NCBI GenBank assembly: GCA_023415145.1
Contig: JAEZLW010000134.1
Coordinates: 1-16,604, forward strand
From: Bacillota bacterium
GTDB taxonomy: Bacteria; Bacillota; Clostridia; Christensenellales; Aristaeellaceae
Direction: 5' to 3'
DNA: 16,604 nt
Each line of letters opens with the position of its first letter. Positions within the stretch are counted from its first letter, which is position 1. The position numbers were made by a program, and so were the translations under genes. Below the pieces are notes generated by a model. That model worked only from the letters and a program-made list of their open reading frames with translations, ran no database searches and was not told the origin of the DNA. This document shows, in pieces, positions 1 through 7,444 of this stretch.

Positions 1-116
1 GGGCCGTATTCATCATATGCCTACGTTTTAGAAGCTGTGTGGATGCTAAAACAACCGATGCTACTTCATTTTTCGTCACAGCCCATCAAAAATCTCCGCA
101 TGATTCGATGAATAGC

Positions 117-144
117 TAAACAACCATAACCAATTGCCCGATAT
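117..144 (+). promoter_or_regulatory. Candidate sigma-28 (SigD/FliA) promoter of the fliD operon
   Basis: A TAAA at 117-120 is followed after 16 bases by CCCGATAT at 137-144. The flagellar sigma factor consensus is TAAA, about 15 bases, then GCCGATAA/T, so this site differs in one -10 base and by one base of spacing. It lies about 55 bases upstream of the fliD start and points toward it. The matching sigma gene is in the same window. Predicted from consensus only; the transcription start has not been measured. Confidence 0.65.
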
Positions 145-197
145 ATTTATCAGCAGGGCATCACAAACAGGACGCAAGGTACAAGGAGGGATCAAGC

Positions 198-2123
198 TTG
201 GCTGGCATCAATGCAACCACCTTACGCCTGACCGGCATGGCGTCCGGGCTGGACACCGAAGGCATTGTAAAAGACCTTATGGCAGTCGGCAACCTCAAGG
301 TAGACAGCGTCAAAAAACAAAAAGTTCTCCTGGAATGGAAACAGGAGTACTATAAAGAAATCACAAGCAAACTCAATGCATTCCAGAGCAAGTACTTTGG
401 TTCATCCTCTTCCGGTACGCTGATGGGCGGAGCACTGAGCATGCTTACCGCCACCTACAATTCACCCTACATTTCCGTCCTGGCCGACAGCAGCGCCGTG
501 AACGGGTCCATGTATATTTCCGATATCGTCTCTCTGGCCACCGGTGCCAAGATGGCAGGCAGCCAGCGCGTCAGCGCCAATCCCAAAATAAGCGTCAATG
601 CGGATGCGCTGACCGACCTTACGGACAAAAGTATCGTTGTCACACTGGATGGCCTTACAAAGACCGTTACTTTTTCTCCACGCACCTACGCATCCTCCCT
701 AGACGTACAGGCGGAGCTTAAGTCGCAGCTCAATAATGCCTTTGGCGAAAACAGAATCGGTGTGTCGCTTGATGGTGACGAGATCGAGCTTTCAGCCCAA
801 AATTCAACGCTGCGCATCAGTGTTCCAACAGATGCGCAAAGCAACCCGACAGGCATACTTGACTTTTCAAGCTATAGCAGCAACAGGCTTGATTTCAACT
901 TGAGCCTAGCTCAAGCAGGCCTGTCAAACGACATTTTTGATTCGCCGGAAGATCATTCTCTATCCTTCACCATCAATGGCAAAACATTTTCCTTTACTGG
1001 CGACAATACAATGTACGACGTCATGAAAGCCATCAACTCAAGTGATGCCGGTGTAACCATCAGCTACTCCTCACTAACCGATACATTTTCCATGGTCTCC
1101 AACTCTACAGGCGTAACATCCTCCATATCCGTGCAGGATACCCATGGCTACTTGATGGACACGCTATTCGGAGGTGCCAGTTACACTGCCGGCACAGATG
1201 CCATTGTGCGCATGAGCACAAACGGCTCCAAAGAAGAGGGAGACCTTGTTACCGTGCAGCGCAGCACCAATTCCTTCACCGTTGGCGGAGCTACCATTAC
1301 GCTTTTGGGCAAGGCCGCCGGCGAGGGGACGGAAGATATCGGCATCACCATGTCCTATGATACAGATGCCATGGCAGAAAAAGTCAAGGCCTTTGTCGAA
1401 GATTACAATGACCTTCTGGGCCTTATTACAACCAGAACATCGGAAGAACGCTTCCGCGACTTTCTCCCCTTGTCGGATAAAGAAAAGGAGGAAATGTCCG
1501 ATAAGGAGATTGAGCTTTGGACCACAAAGGCGAAAAGCGGTATTCTTCGCAGTGACACCACGCTGCGCTCCATTGAAACAGAGCTGAAAAGCAGCCTTCT
1601 CACAGCGGTGAAAGAATTGGGCAGCGCAGATGGTATGCTTGGCATTCTGGCCGAGATTGGCATCACCACCGGACCCTATTCGGAAAAGGGCAAGCTTCAT
1701 CTGGATGAGAACAAGCTTCGGACATCACTGAGCGAAGATCCGCAAAAAGCGCTTGATATGCTTACACAGAAAAGCACTGTTGCCTTTTCCCTCTACGCCA
1801 CACCCGAACAGCAGCAAAAGCGCTTTTCTGAGTCAGGCGTTCTTTGGCGGCTGAGTGATATTCTCAGCAGGAATCTAAGCACCATAGGCAAAAAGGGAGT
1901 GCTGATACAGTTGGTTGGCAGTCCCAACAGTTCCTATAAAGGTGAGACTGAATACAGCAAGCGGCTTGATAATATGCAAAGCAGGATCGACCGCATGAAC
2001 GATCAGCTCACTGCACAGGAGGATCGCTACTGGAGGCAGTTTACCGCCATGGAAACGGCGCTTTCGAAATTGAATTCCCAATCTTCCTGGATTGCAGGCA
2101 TGATGGGTTTGGGACAAAATTAA
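198..2123 (+). CDS. fliD: Flagellar filament cap protein FliD (hook-associated protein 2)
   Basis: FliD forms the cap at the filament tip and helps exported flagellin fold and insert. The 641-residue protein opens with the family pattern of a short leader and LTGMASGLDTEGIVKDLM (about residues 11-28). A helical segment rich in Lys and Gln follows, matching the FliD N-terminal domain. A central Ser/Thr-rich beta region (about 60-380) contains a flagellin-IN-like stretch near 255-330. The C-terminal domain (about 385-640) ends in a heptad-like helix with MQSRIDRMNDQLTAQEDRYW. The start is TTG, chosen because AAGGAGGG at 183-190 sits at ideal spacing and no earlier in-frame start looks better. 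The length is above the roughly 450-500 residues of many FliD proteins; the extra length lies in the variable middle. It is the first gene of a fliD-fliS-fliT-like-motA-motB unit. Identity is firm. Confidence 0.96.
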   Translation: MAGINATTLRLTGMASGLDTEGIVKDLMAVGNLKVDSVKKQKVLLEWKQEYYKEITSKLNAFQSKYFGSSSSGTLMGGALSMLTATYNSPYISVLADSSAVNGSMYISDIVSLATGAKMAGSQRVSANPKISVNADALTDLTDKSIVVTLDGLTKTVTFSPRTYASSLDVQAELKSQLNNAFGENRIGVSLDGDEIELSAQNSTLRISVPTDAQSNPTGILDFSSYSSNRLDFNLSLAQAGLSNDIFDSPEDHSLSFTINGKTFSFTGDNTMYDVMKAINSSDAGVTISYSSLTDTFSMVSNSTGVTSSISVQDTHGYLMDTLFGGASYTAGTDAIVRMSTNGSKEEGDLVTVQRSTNSFTVGGATITLLGKAAGEGTEDIGITMSYDTDAMAEKVKAFVEDYNDLLGLITTRTSEERFRDFLPLSDKEKEEMSDKEIELWTTKAKSGILRSDTTLRSIETELKSSLLTAVKELGSADGMLGILAEIGITTGPYSEKGKLHLDENKLRTSLSEDPQKALDMLTQKSTVAFSLYATPEQQQKRFSESGVLWRLSDILSRNLSTIGKKGVLIQLVGSPNSSYKGETEYSKRLDNMQSRIDRMNDQLTAQEDRYWRQFTAMETALSKLNSQSSWIAGMMGLGQN

Positions 2124-2139
2124 TGGGGGGTACAAAAGT

Positions 2140-2529
2140 ATGACAATGGCCGCACAATACCAAAAATACCAAGCGCAGTCAGTCAGCGCTCAAACACCTG
2201 GAGAGCAAATTGTACTGTTGTTCGAAAAGGCCGCTGTGTGCTTGGTCAAAGCAGTCGCCTGCATTGAACAGAAAGATATCGCCGGCGCACACAACGCCAT
2301 TGTACACACGCAGAACATCTATCAATTCTTGTCCGAGCATCTGGATATGCGGATGGAGATATCCAGCAGCCTGTTTTCCTTGTATCAGTTTATCTATGAT
2401 GAATTGGTGAAAGCCAACCTGAAAAAAGATGTTGAAATCGTAAAGCGGATACTGGCCATGACGCGCAGCTTTAAGGAAACCTGGAAACAAGCAGAGGTTC
2501 TGAGCCGCACAGGCGGGACTGCCAAATGA
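2140..2529 (+). CDS. fliS: Flagellin export chaperone FliS
   Basis: FliS binds the C-terminal end of flagellin in the cytoplasm, prevents early polymerisation and delivers it to the export gate FlhA. The 129-residue sequence is all-helical. It has the family start (YQKYQAQSVSAQTPGEQIVLL, here about residues 7-27), the helix with LFEKAAVCLVKAV, and the C-terminal helix VEIVKRILAMTRSFKETWKQA. Its length is normal for the family. The ATG lies 16 bases after the fliD stop, with only a G-run (2125-2130) as ribosome site, so translational coupling to fliD is possible. Its stop overlaps the next start by four bases (ATGA at 2526-2529). The flagellin partner is hag at 6616-7419. Confidence 0.95.
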   Translation: MTMAAQYQKYQAQSVSAQTPGEQIVLLFEKAAVCLVKAVACIEQKDIAGAHNAIVHTQNIYQFLSEHLDMRMEISSSLFSLYQFIYDELVKANLKKDVEIVKRILAMTRSFKETWKQAEVLSRTGGTAK

Positions 2530-3029
2530 AAACGCAGCAAGCGGAAACGCTCAAAAGCATTGAAGAACTGATCAGGCAGCGCTTTGATCTTATGAAGCTA
2601 TATCCTGTGCTGTCGGTGGAGGCGATGCAGCAACTGGAGAAAAGCGATACCGAAGCCTTTAACAGAAAACTTGACGAACGTGGCATACTGACCGAACAGG
2701 CAGATGTCCTCAGCACAAAAATCAATGCCCTTGTGGCAGAGCTTGATGACGGTATAAAAGGAATTGTCACAAATCTTATCACAAACGGCACGTCACATAA
2801 CGATTGCCCCGAATGGGGCAAAAACATTGCCCGAAACATGGAACGCACATACAAGCTGCTTCAAAGCTGTGCCCTTTTTAATGAGCGCTTATTATCCTGT
2901 GCAAAGGCCTTGCAGTTGGAAATACACGGCCAGCTGGGCCGCATCCAGGCACAGCGTAAAATCAACAGTCTGTATGCCGAGCAAAACGCCGTTCCTCACG
3001 GCGCCCACATTCATTTCAGCTCCAAATAG
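2526..3029 (+). CDS. FliT/FlgN-like helical flagellar protein, probable chaperone
   Basis: The 167-residue protein is predicted to be almost entirely alpha-helical, without signal peptide or membrane segment. It has a hydrophilic, heptad-like stretch around residues 30-75 (SDTEAFNRKLDERGILTEQAD, then LSTKINALVAELDD) and another around 100-150. Its position directly after fliS, with a four-base ATGA overlap, is where fliT or a fliT-like gene usually sits. The tail (SLYAEQNAVPHGAHIHFSSK) recalls the loose C-terminal ends of FlgN/FliT-type proteins. FliT binds the FliD cap protein before export, and fliD is two genes upstream, so a FliD or stator-related chaperone role is reasonable but inferred. 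The sequence is too divergent for a firm name. Confidence 0.6.
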   Translation: MKTQQAETLKSIEELIRQRFDLMKLYPVLSVEAMQQLEKSDTEAFNRKLDERGILTEQADVLSTKINALVAELDDGIKGIVTNLITNGTSHNDCPEWGKNIARNMERTYKLLQSCALFNERLLSCAKALQLEIHGQLGRIQAQRKINSLYAEQNAVPHGAHIHFSSK

Positions 3030-3048
3030 CGCCAGCATTATTGGCGTT
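3028..3048 (+). other. Small hairpin between the fliT-like gene and motA
   Basis: CGCCA at 3030-3034 pairs with TGGCG at 3042-3046. Two more pairs (one a G-T wobble) extend the stem outward, giving seven pairs with a seven-base loop. No T-run follows, so it is not a standard terminator. It lies just before the motA ribosome site and could be a processing or attenuation site that separates stator levels from fliD-fliS. It could also be chance. Confidence 0.3.
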
Positions 3049-3068
3049 AACAGCATTGGAGGTACTAC

Positions 3069-3902
3069 ATGGATATTGTCAGTATAGTTGGTTTTGTTGT
3101 GGCGATCGGAAGCATCGCTCTGGGCTATGTCATGGGCGACGGACAATTGAGAGCGTTATGGATGCTCAGCGCTTTCGTTATCACAGTCGGTGGATCCTTT
3201 GGGGCCGTGCTTCTCGCTTATGGAATCAATCAGGTCATGCAGTTCCCAAAATTGTTGATGGAAGTATTTATCAGCCCCAAATCTACTGTCAGCAAGACAA
3301 TAGAGTATGTCGTATCCTTATCCAAAACAGCCCGTCAAAGCGGTTTGCTCAGCCTTGAAAAAGCGATGACGGATGATGATGCAAAAAACAAGGTTGATCC
3401 TTTTTTAAAGCGCGGCGTTTTAATGGTAGTGGATGGCACCGATCCAGATAAGATCAATGACATCCTGCAAAATGACATTTATGTGTACGAACAGCGCAAG
3501 GGTCTTGATATCAGCATGTTTGAATCCATGGGCTCCTATGCACCCGCATTTGGCATGATAGGTACCATTGTGGGTCTGATTCAATTGCTATCGGCAGGCA
3601 TGGACGATCCCAGCGCACTGACCAAAGCCATAGGCGTCGCCTTTATTACAACGCTTTACGGCAGTATACTGGCCAACGTATTCTTTCTGCCTGCCGCCAA
3701 TAAGCTGCGGAGCAGGCTTGCTGTCTACCGTCTGGAAAAGGAAATGATCATTGAAGCTGTCTGCGCCATCCGCAATGGCGTAAACCCACGGTTGTTGCAG
3801 GAACAGCTTTCATCCTACCTGGTTCTTTCATCCACCAAAAAGCAAGGCAAAGGCCGGGCGGCAGAACAAGGCGAAAGGGTGGAAGCAACCGGCCGGTCTT
3901 AA
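3069..3902 (+). CDS. motA: Flagellar motor stator protein MotA
   Basis: MotA and MotB form the membrane ion channel that drives flagellar rotation. The 277-residue protein has four membrane segments, at about residues 3-22, 32-52, 155-175 and 185-207. The cytoplasmic loop carries Arg89 and Glu97 (RQSGLLSLE), at the spacing of the rotor-contacting Arg90 and Glu98 of E. coli MotA. Pro159 in YAPAFGMIGTIVGLI and Pro208 after TM4 match the two conserved channel prolines. The C-terminal tail is basic and lies in the cytoplasm. The start has a clean GGAGG at 3058-3062, six bases before ATG. It precedes motB by 46 bases. Whether the ion is H+ or Na+ cannot be decided here. Confidence 0.96.
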   Translation: MDIVSIVGFVVAIGSIALGYVMGDGQLRALWMLSAFVITVGGSFGAVLLAYGINQVMQFPKLLMEVFISPKSTVSKTIEYVVSLSKTARQSGLLSLEKAMTDDDAKNKVDPFLKRGVLMVVDGTDPDKINDILQNDIYVYEQRKGLDISMFESMGSYAPAFGMIGTIVGLIQLLSAGMDDPSALTKAIGVAFITTLYGSILANVFFLPAANKLRSRLAVYRLEKEMIIEAVCAIRNGVNPRLLQEQLSSYLVLSSTKKQGKGRAAEQGERVEATGRS

Positions 3903-3948
3903 CCTGGACCTTGAACTCGGTTGAAGTCCTGGAAAGGAACAAAGCGGC

Positions 3949-4785
3949 ATGAAAAGGCGTTCTTCAGATACACCAAAAGTGCAAACCGGTCAATGGATTA
4001 CAACCTATGCAGATTTGATGAACAATCTTCTGGTTTTTTTCATGTTGTTATACATTCTGAGCGTTGTCGACCTGGAAAAGTTCAAGCGAATATCTACCAG
4101 CTTTGTGGAAACATTGCTCGGGGCAACACCTCAGATTGTATACGCCACACCGCATCCTGATTCCCCTAAAGTATATGTCATTACCGATCCTGACGCTACC
4201 GCTACGCCGGAACCGTCACCATCTGAAGCACCAGTGTCAACACCAACCGATACATCGCTCTCAGCTTTGGTGGAAACGCCGGCCCCCTCTAAGGAAGTTG
4301 ATCAGGAATCCGTGGAAGAATATGATGCCTTGTTTGACAGAATCAATCTCCTGTTGGAGGAGAAAGGCTATGCCGAACAGGTCAGCGTGGAAAAACGAAG
4401 CGACATCATCTATCTGCGCTTTCGCGAAGGTGTTTTTTTCTATCCTGATTCACCGGAACTGAAGCTTGACGCATATCCGATTATCGATATGATCGCCAAT
4501 ATCATTATAGAATCATACGATCTGATCGCCGGGATCGACATCAGCGGTCATACCGCCAAGGTCTCCAAAGATCCCCCCACCAAAACAAACCTTTTTTCAT
4601 GGGATCTCTCCACCGACAGGGCGCTTACGGTTTTAAAATACCTTGTGCAGAAAAGCAACTTGCCGCAAGAAAAGCTTTCGGTTACCGGATACTCCTGCAA
4701 CCAACTCTATGTGGAAGGTGAAGCTGAAGAATATCTGGCGCAGAACCGGCGTGTGGAAATCCGCCTGTCCAGAAATACAGACTAA
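3949..4785 (+). CDS. motB: Flagellar motor stator protein MotB
   Basis: MotB supplies the ion-binding aspartate and anchors the stator to peptidoglycan. The 278-residue protein has a basic N-terminus and one membrane segment (about 20-40). Asp22 in TYADLM matches the essential MotB aspartate. A Pro/Thr/Ser-rich linker (about 66-115) leads to an OmpA-like peptidoglycan-binding domain (about 150-275). That domain has a TNLFSWDLSTDRA block and a final AQNRRVEIRL. Two departures from common MotB are visible: the Asp-containing motif continues MNNLLVFF rather than the usual MTLLL, and the OmpA motif reads SGHTA rather than GHTD. GGAAAGG at 3931-3937 is a plausible ribosome site. It is the last gene before the convergent terminator. 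Confidence 0.95.
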   Translation: MKRRSSDTPKVQTGQWITTYADLMNNLLVFFMLLYILSVVDLEKFKRISTSFVETLLGATPQIVYATPHPDSPKVYVITDPDATATPEPSPSEAPVSTPTDTSLSALVETPAPSKEVDQESVEEYDALFDRINLLLEEKGYAEQVSVEKRSDIIYLRFREGVFFYPDSPELKLDAYPIIDMIANIIIESYDLIAGIDISGHTAKVSKDPPTKTNLFSWDLSTDRALTVLKYLVQKSNLPQEKLSVTGYSCNQLYVEGEAEEYLAQNRRVEIRLSRNTD

Positions 4786-4811
4786 ACCGTTTCATGTCCC
4801 TTCGTTCTAAC

Positions 4812-4856
4812 AAAAAGTAAAGCCATGCCTCATCATGAGACATGGCTTAACTTTTT
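4812..4856. terminator. Bidirectional intrinsic terminator between motB and cheY
   Basis: AAGCCATG at 4820-4827 pairs with CATGGCTT at 4841-4848. The stem continues inward with CTCAT/ATGAG after one mismatch, and outward after an A-A mismatch as AAAAAGT at 4812-4818 with ACTTTTT at 4850-4856. On the plus strand the hairpin ends in a T-run that stops motB transcription. On the minus strand the complement of the A-run gives an equal T-run after cheY. It lies between converging genes with stops at 4785 and 4867. Confidence 0.9.
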
Positions 4857-4866
4857 CTGGCGCTTG

Positions 4867-5232
4867 TTAACTTCCGGCAGCGATCTTAATCAGCGTTTGG
4901 GTGATGTGTTCTTCCCGGAAGGGCTTCACAATAAAGGACTTGGCTCCGCTTAAGATCGCCTCCTTAACCATGCTCTCCTGCCCCATGGCGGAGATCATGA
5001 CTACCTTGGCTGCAGGGTCAAAGGCCCGAATCTCCTTGAGTGCCTCGATACCGGTCATATCGGGCATGGTGATATCCATGGTCACAATATCAGGCCTGAG
5101 TTCCTTGTATTTTTCCACGGCCTCCTGGCCGTTTTTCGCGTCATCCACTACCTGAAAGCCGTTTTTGGATAGCACGTTCTTGATTGCCAGCCGCATAAAA
5201 GCTGCGTCATCTACAATTAAAACACGTATCAC
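4867..5232 (-). CDS. cheY: CheY-type chemotaxis response regulator
   Basis: This is a single receiver domain of 121 residues with no output domain, as expected for CheY, which when phosphorylated binds the flagellar switch. The acidic pair Asp8-Asp9, the phosphoacceptor Asp53 (TMDITMPDMTG), Ser81 in the Thr/Ser switch position and Lys103 (VKPF) are all present. The start is GTG at 5230-5232, supported by an AGGGGGG ribosome site nearby; a start further inside would remove the first beta strand. It lies 31 bases after the HD-GYP stop and is the last gene of the leftward unit. No cheA is in the window, so the kinase must be encoded elsewhere. A role outside chemotaxis cannot be excluded, but the sequence and setting favour CheY. 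Confidence 0.88.
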   Translation of the reverse strand: MIRVLIVDDAAFMRLAIKNVLSKNGFQVVDDAKNGQEAVEKYKELRPDIVTMDITMPDMTGIEALKEIRAFDPAAKVVMISAMGQESMVKEAILSGAKSFIVKPFREEHITQTLIKIAAGS

Positions 5233-5263
5233 TTGAAATCCCCCCTATTCATTCGGGCATACC

Positions 5264-6346
5264 TCACTTGTCAAAGCCAATGACCGTCACATTTAAAAGC
5301 GCCGGATCGTTATACAAGTCCAGAACCTCCTGTGCTGTGTTTACGCCCTGTTCCCCTTGGCGGATCACTTTTACCTTGGGCCGCACCAGACCGCCTGTAT
5401 AGTTATGTATTACCACACCCCGCAGTCCGTTGCTCAACAAAACGGTGCTGCCGATGGGATAAGGCACAATTCTCTTCATAAAGCTGGAGACGATAGCGGG
5501 ATCAAACAAAAGCCCCGAATTGCCCAAGATATGCTCGATGGCTTCCGATGGCGACAATGCCATGCGGTATGGCCGCCGGGATGTCAAGGCATCGTATACA
5601 TCGCTGATGGCAATGATCTTGCCCTCCTGCGTCTGCTTGCTGGATGGGAGGCGCAACGGGTAACCTGTACCATCGTAGCGCTCGTGATGAGTGAGCACAG
5701 CAACGATTGACTCCGCCGGTACCTCCCACTGCTTGCGCAAATAATTGCTGCCCAGGGTGCTGTGCTGCTTCATCTGCTCGTATTCCGTGTCAGTCAGCGC
5801 TCCTGGTTTGTTGATTATATCCTTCGTAATAAAAACCTTGCCGATATCATGCAAAAGAGCGCCCATGCCCAGCTTGTAGAGTCTGCGTTGGTTCATGCCT
5901 GAAGACATGCCCTGCAAAATCGACAATGCCGCCACATTTACGCAGTGATAATAGGTATACTCGTCAAATGTTTTGATGTCGGCCATATTGACAAGCGCAT
6001 TTTTATTGGCTGTAAGCTCCTGGATAATCGCTTCCAAATAATGGCGAAGAGATAGAAATGAAGAATATTGGCTGTCTTCGTTGCCGCTTTCCACATGCAT
6101 GAAAAACGTCTTCAAAGCGCTAACGGCATTAAAACGCAAACGCTTGCTTAAGAGCCCCATGTCGTCGGTCAGATCAGCCTCGCAATCGACGATGTATGCG
6201 CCCTCATGCTCCGCAAGCTGGAGCTTGGCAATATTGGAATACGTAAGCACATGGCCGCAGGTTAATAGCAATTCACCGTGCGGTCCTTGCAAATCCGTGG
6301 CCAGAATCATCCCGGGTTTCAGATTGATCGGTTTGACAAATAGCAT
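5264..6346 (-). CDS. HD-GYP domain protein, probable cyclic di-GMP phosphodiesterase
   Basis: HD-GYP proteins hydrolyse the second messenger cyclic di-GMP, which usually favours motility. With the ATG at 6344-6346 the protein has 360 residues. An N-terminal beta-rich region (1-70) begins VKPINLKPGMILATDL and a helical linker follows. The HD-GYP core (about 125-290) has His134, His166-Asp167 in LLHDIGK, His195, His220-His221, Asp225, the Gly-Tyr-Pro at 228-230 and Asp249 in ISDVYDALTSRRPYR. A C-terminal beta extension (LLSNGLRGVVI...RPKVKVI) is common in this family. The metal-binding residues look complete, so activity is likely. The reading frame stays open upstream to 6454, but those codons fall in the palindrome at 6397-6444, and the family-like sequence begins at 6346. 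The ribosome site is weak. No membrane or sensor domain is visible. Confidence 0.9.
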   Translation of the reverse strand: MLFVKPINLKPGMILATDLQGPHGELLLTCGHVLTYSNIAKLQLAEHEGAYIVDCEADLTDDMGLLSKRLRFNAVSALKTFFMHVESGNEDSQYSSFLSLRHYLEAIIQELTANKNALVNMADIKTFDEYTYYHCVNVAALSILQGMSSGMNQRRLYKLGMGALLHDIGKVFITKDIINKPGALTDTEYEQMKQHSTLGSNYLRKQWEVPAESIVAVLTHHERYDGTGYPLRLPSSKQTQEGKIIAISDVYDALTSRRPYRMALSPSEAIEHILGNSGLLFDPAIVSSFMKRIVPYPIGSTVLLSNGLRGVVIHNYTGGLVRPKVKVIRQGEQGVNTAQEVLDLYNDPALLNVTVIGFDK

Positions 6347-6396
6347 AGCACCAGTCCATTTGCGTTTTAATACAGGAAAAACCCTGATTCCCATCA

Positions 6397-6444
6397 CCAT
6401 GGAAGCTAAGCGGCAAAGGTACGTTTGCCGCTTAGCTTCCATGG
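6397..6444. repeat. Perfect 21-bp inverted repeat with 6-base loop, downstream of hag
   Basis: The arm at 6397-6417 (starting CCATGGAAGCTAAGCGGC) is the exact reverse complement of 6424-6444, with GGTACG between. Pairing stops sharply outside both arms. No T-run follows directly on either strand, so it is not a classical intrinsic terminator, although a T5 occurs about a dozen bases later on the minus strand. It lies between hag and the HD-GYP gene and would form a strong hairpin in read-through mRNA. It could limit read-through, protect the 3' end of the abundant hag message, or be a remnant of a small mobile hairpin. Confidence 0.85.
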
Positions 6445-6544
6445 AACAGACCAAGGGTCAGGGAACCCAGGCATACAAATAAGGGGCTGGAAAACCGGTG
6501 GAGCCTTTAACCCGCAAGACACAAGGCCAGGGAATCCGTCCTGC

Positions 6545-6585
6545 GTTCCGGCAGCGTATGCAGGAATGCAATCGCCCACCGGAAC
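6545..6585 (-). other. Stem-loop just downstream of hag
   Basis: GTTCCGG and CCGGAAC (6545-6551 and 6579-6585) pair perfectly. Inside them a second set, GCG/CGC and TGCA/TGCA, closes a four-base loop. It begins 31 bases after the hag stop. No T-run follows, so it is better read as a 3' mRNA structure than as a terminator. The rest of 6347-6615 holds only this and the 21-bp inverted repeat; I see no gene there. Confidence 0.45.
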
Positions 6586-6615
6586 ACAGACACTACTTTA
6601 CGGATGCCCTTTCGG

Positions 6616-7419
6616 TTACTGCAGCAGTTGGAGCACGCCCTGGGGCTGCGCGTTGGCCTGGGCCAGCATCGCCTGAGCGGCCTGCAAAAGGATGTTGTTC
6701 TTGGTGTAGGACATCATTTCCTCGGCCATGTCCACGTCGCGCACGCGGGATTCGGCGGCCTGCAGGTTTTCCTTGGTGGTGGCCATGTTGTTGGCCGCAT
6801 GCTCCAATTGGTTCTGCTGAGCACCGTAGGTGGCGCGGGAAGTATTGACTTCAGTAATGGAAGCTTCTACCAAAGCGTTCGTAACACCGCCGGGAGTTGA
6901 ATCGGCAGCATCAGTTGCAGTCTTTAGAGCAGCCTTAGCCGTGGTTGTAGCGGCTGCGACGGTTACAGTCTGTCCGCCATCCTCACCATATTTGATATCT
7001 GAGGCAGTACCAAATATTGCAATTCCGTTGAACTTGGTGTTGGTATAGATGTCGTCAATGGCTGTACCCAGAGCTTTCATTTCAGCGCCGATGTTGTTCT
7101 TATCATCCGTGCTGTAGGTGCCGTTTGTAACCTGCACAGCCAGTTCCTTCAGGCGGACGAGCATATCGGAAACTTCGTTGAGAGCGCCTTCTGCCGTCTG
7201 CAGCAAGGATACGCCATCCTGGGCATTGCGAGTGGCCTGGGTGAGGCCGCGGATCTGGCTGCGCATTTTTTCGGAAATGCTCAGGCCGGCCGCGTCGTCC
7301 GCAGCCCGGTTGATCCTAAAGCCGCTGGAGAGCTTTTCCATTGCCTTGTTGGTTGCCGTTGTGTTGGTGTTGTACTGCCGGTAGGTGTTCATGGCGGCGA
7401 TGTTGTGGTTGATACGCAT
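6616..7419 (-). CDS. hag: Flagellin (Hag/FliC)
   Basis: Flagellin is the filament subunit. The 267-residue protein keeps both conserved coiled ends. The N-terminal D0/D1 part (about 1-140) runs MRINHNIAAMNTYRQ, LSSGFRINRAADDAAGLSIS and RNAQDGVSLLQTAEGAL. The C-terminal part (about 185-267) ends NNILLQAAQAMLAQANAQPQGVLQLL. The variable middle is very short (about 135-185), mainly Ala, Thr and Val, with no obvious D2/D3 domains. There is no cysteine. It is slightly shorter than B. subtilis Hag (304 residues). AAGGAGG at 7429-7435 gives a strong ribosome site in a GGA context that fits control by CsrA. Only this flagellin gene is in the window. FliS, FliW, CsrA and FliD are its expected partners. 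Confidence 0.97.
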   Translation of the reverse strand: MRINHNIAAMNTYRQYNTNTTATNKAMEKLSSGFRINRAADDAAGLSISEKMRSQIRGLTQATRNAQDGVSLLQTAEGALNEVSDMLVRLKELAVQVTNGTYSTDDKNNIGAEMKALGTAIDDIYTNTKFNGIAIFGTASDIKYGEDGGQTVTVAAATTTAKAALKTATDAADSTPGGVTNALVEASITEVNTSRATYGAQQNQLEHAANNMATTKENLQAAESRVRDVDMAEEMMSYTKNNILLQAAQAMLAQANAQPQGVLQLLQ

Positions 7420-7444
7420 AGGTTTTTTCCTCCTTGAATTTTAT

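Noticed and set aside
134..355. A 73-codon frame before and into fliD
   Set aside because: It overlaps the candidate promoter and the first part of fliD in another frame and has no ribosome site.
1164..1700. A 178-codon open frame on the minus strand inside fliD
   Set aside because: It is fully antisense to the well-supported fliD, resembles no known family and has a Cys/His-rich composition typical of a reverse-frame by-product.
3904..3927. Possible hairpin between motA and motB (GGAC/GTCC)
   Set aside because: The stem is short, interrupted by mismatches and lacks a T-run; no more than chance pairing.
6347..6454. N-terminal extension of the HD-GYP protein by 36 codons
   Set aside because: The added codons come from the perfect inverted repeat and have no ribosome site; family-like sequence starts at 6346.
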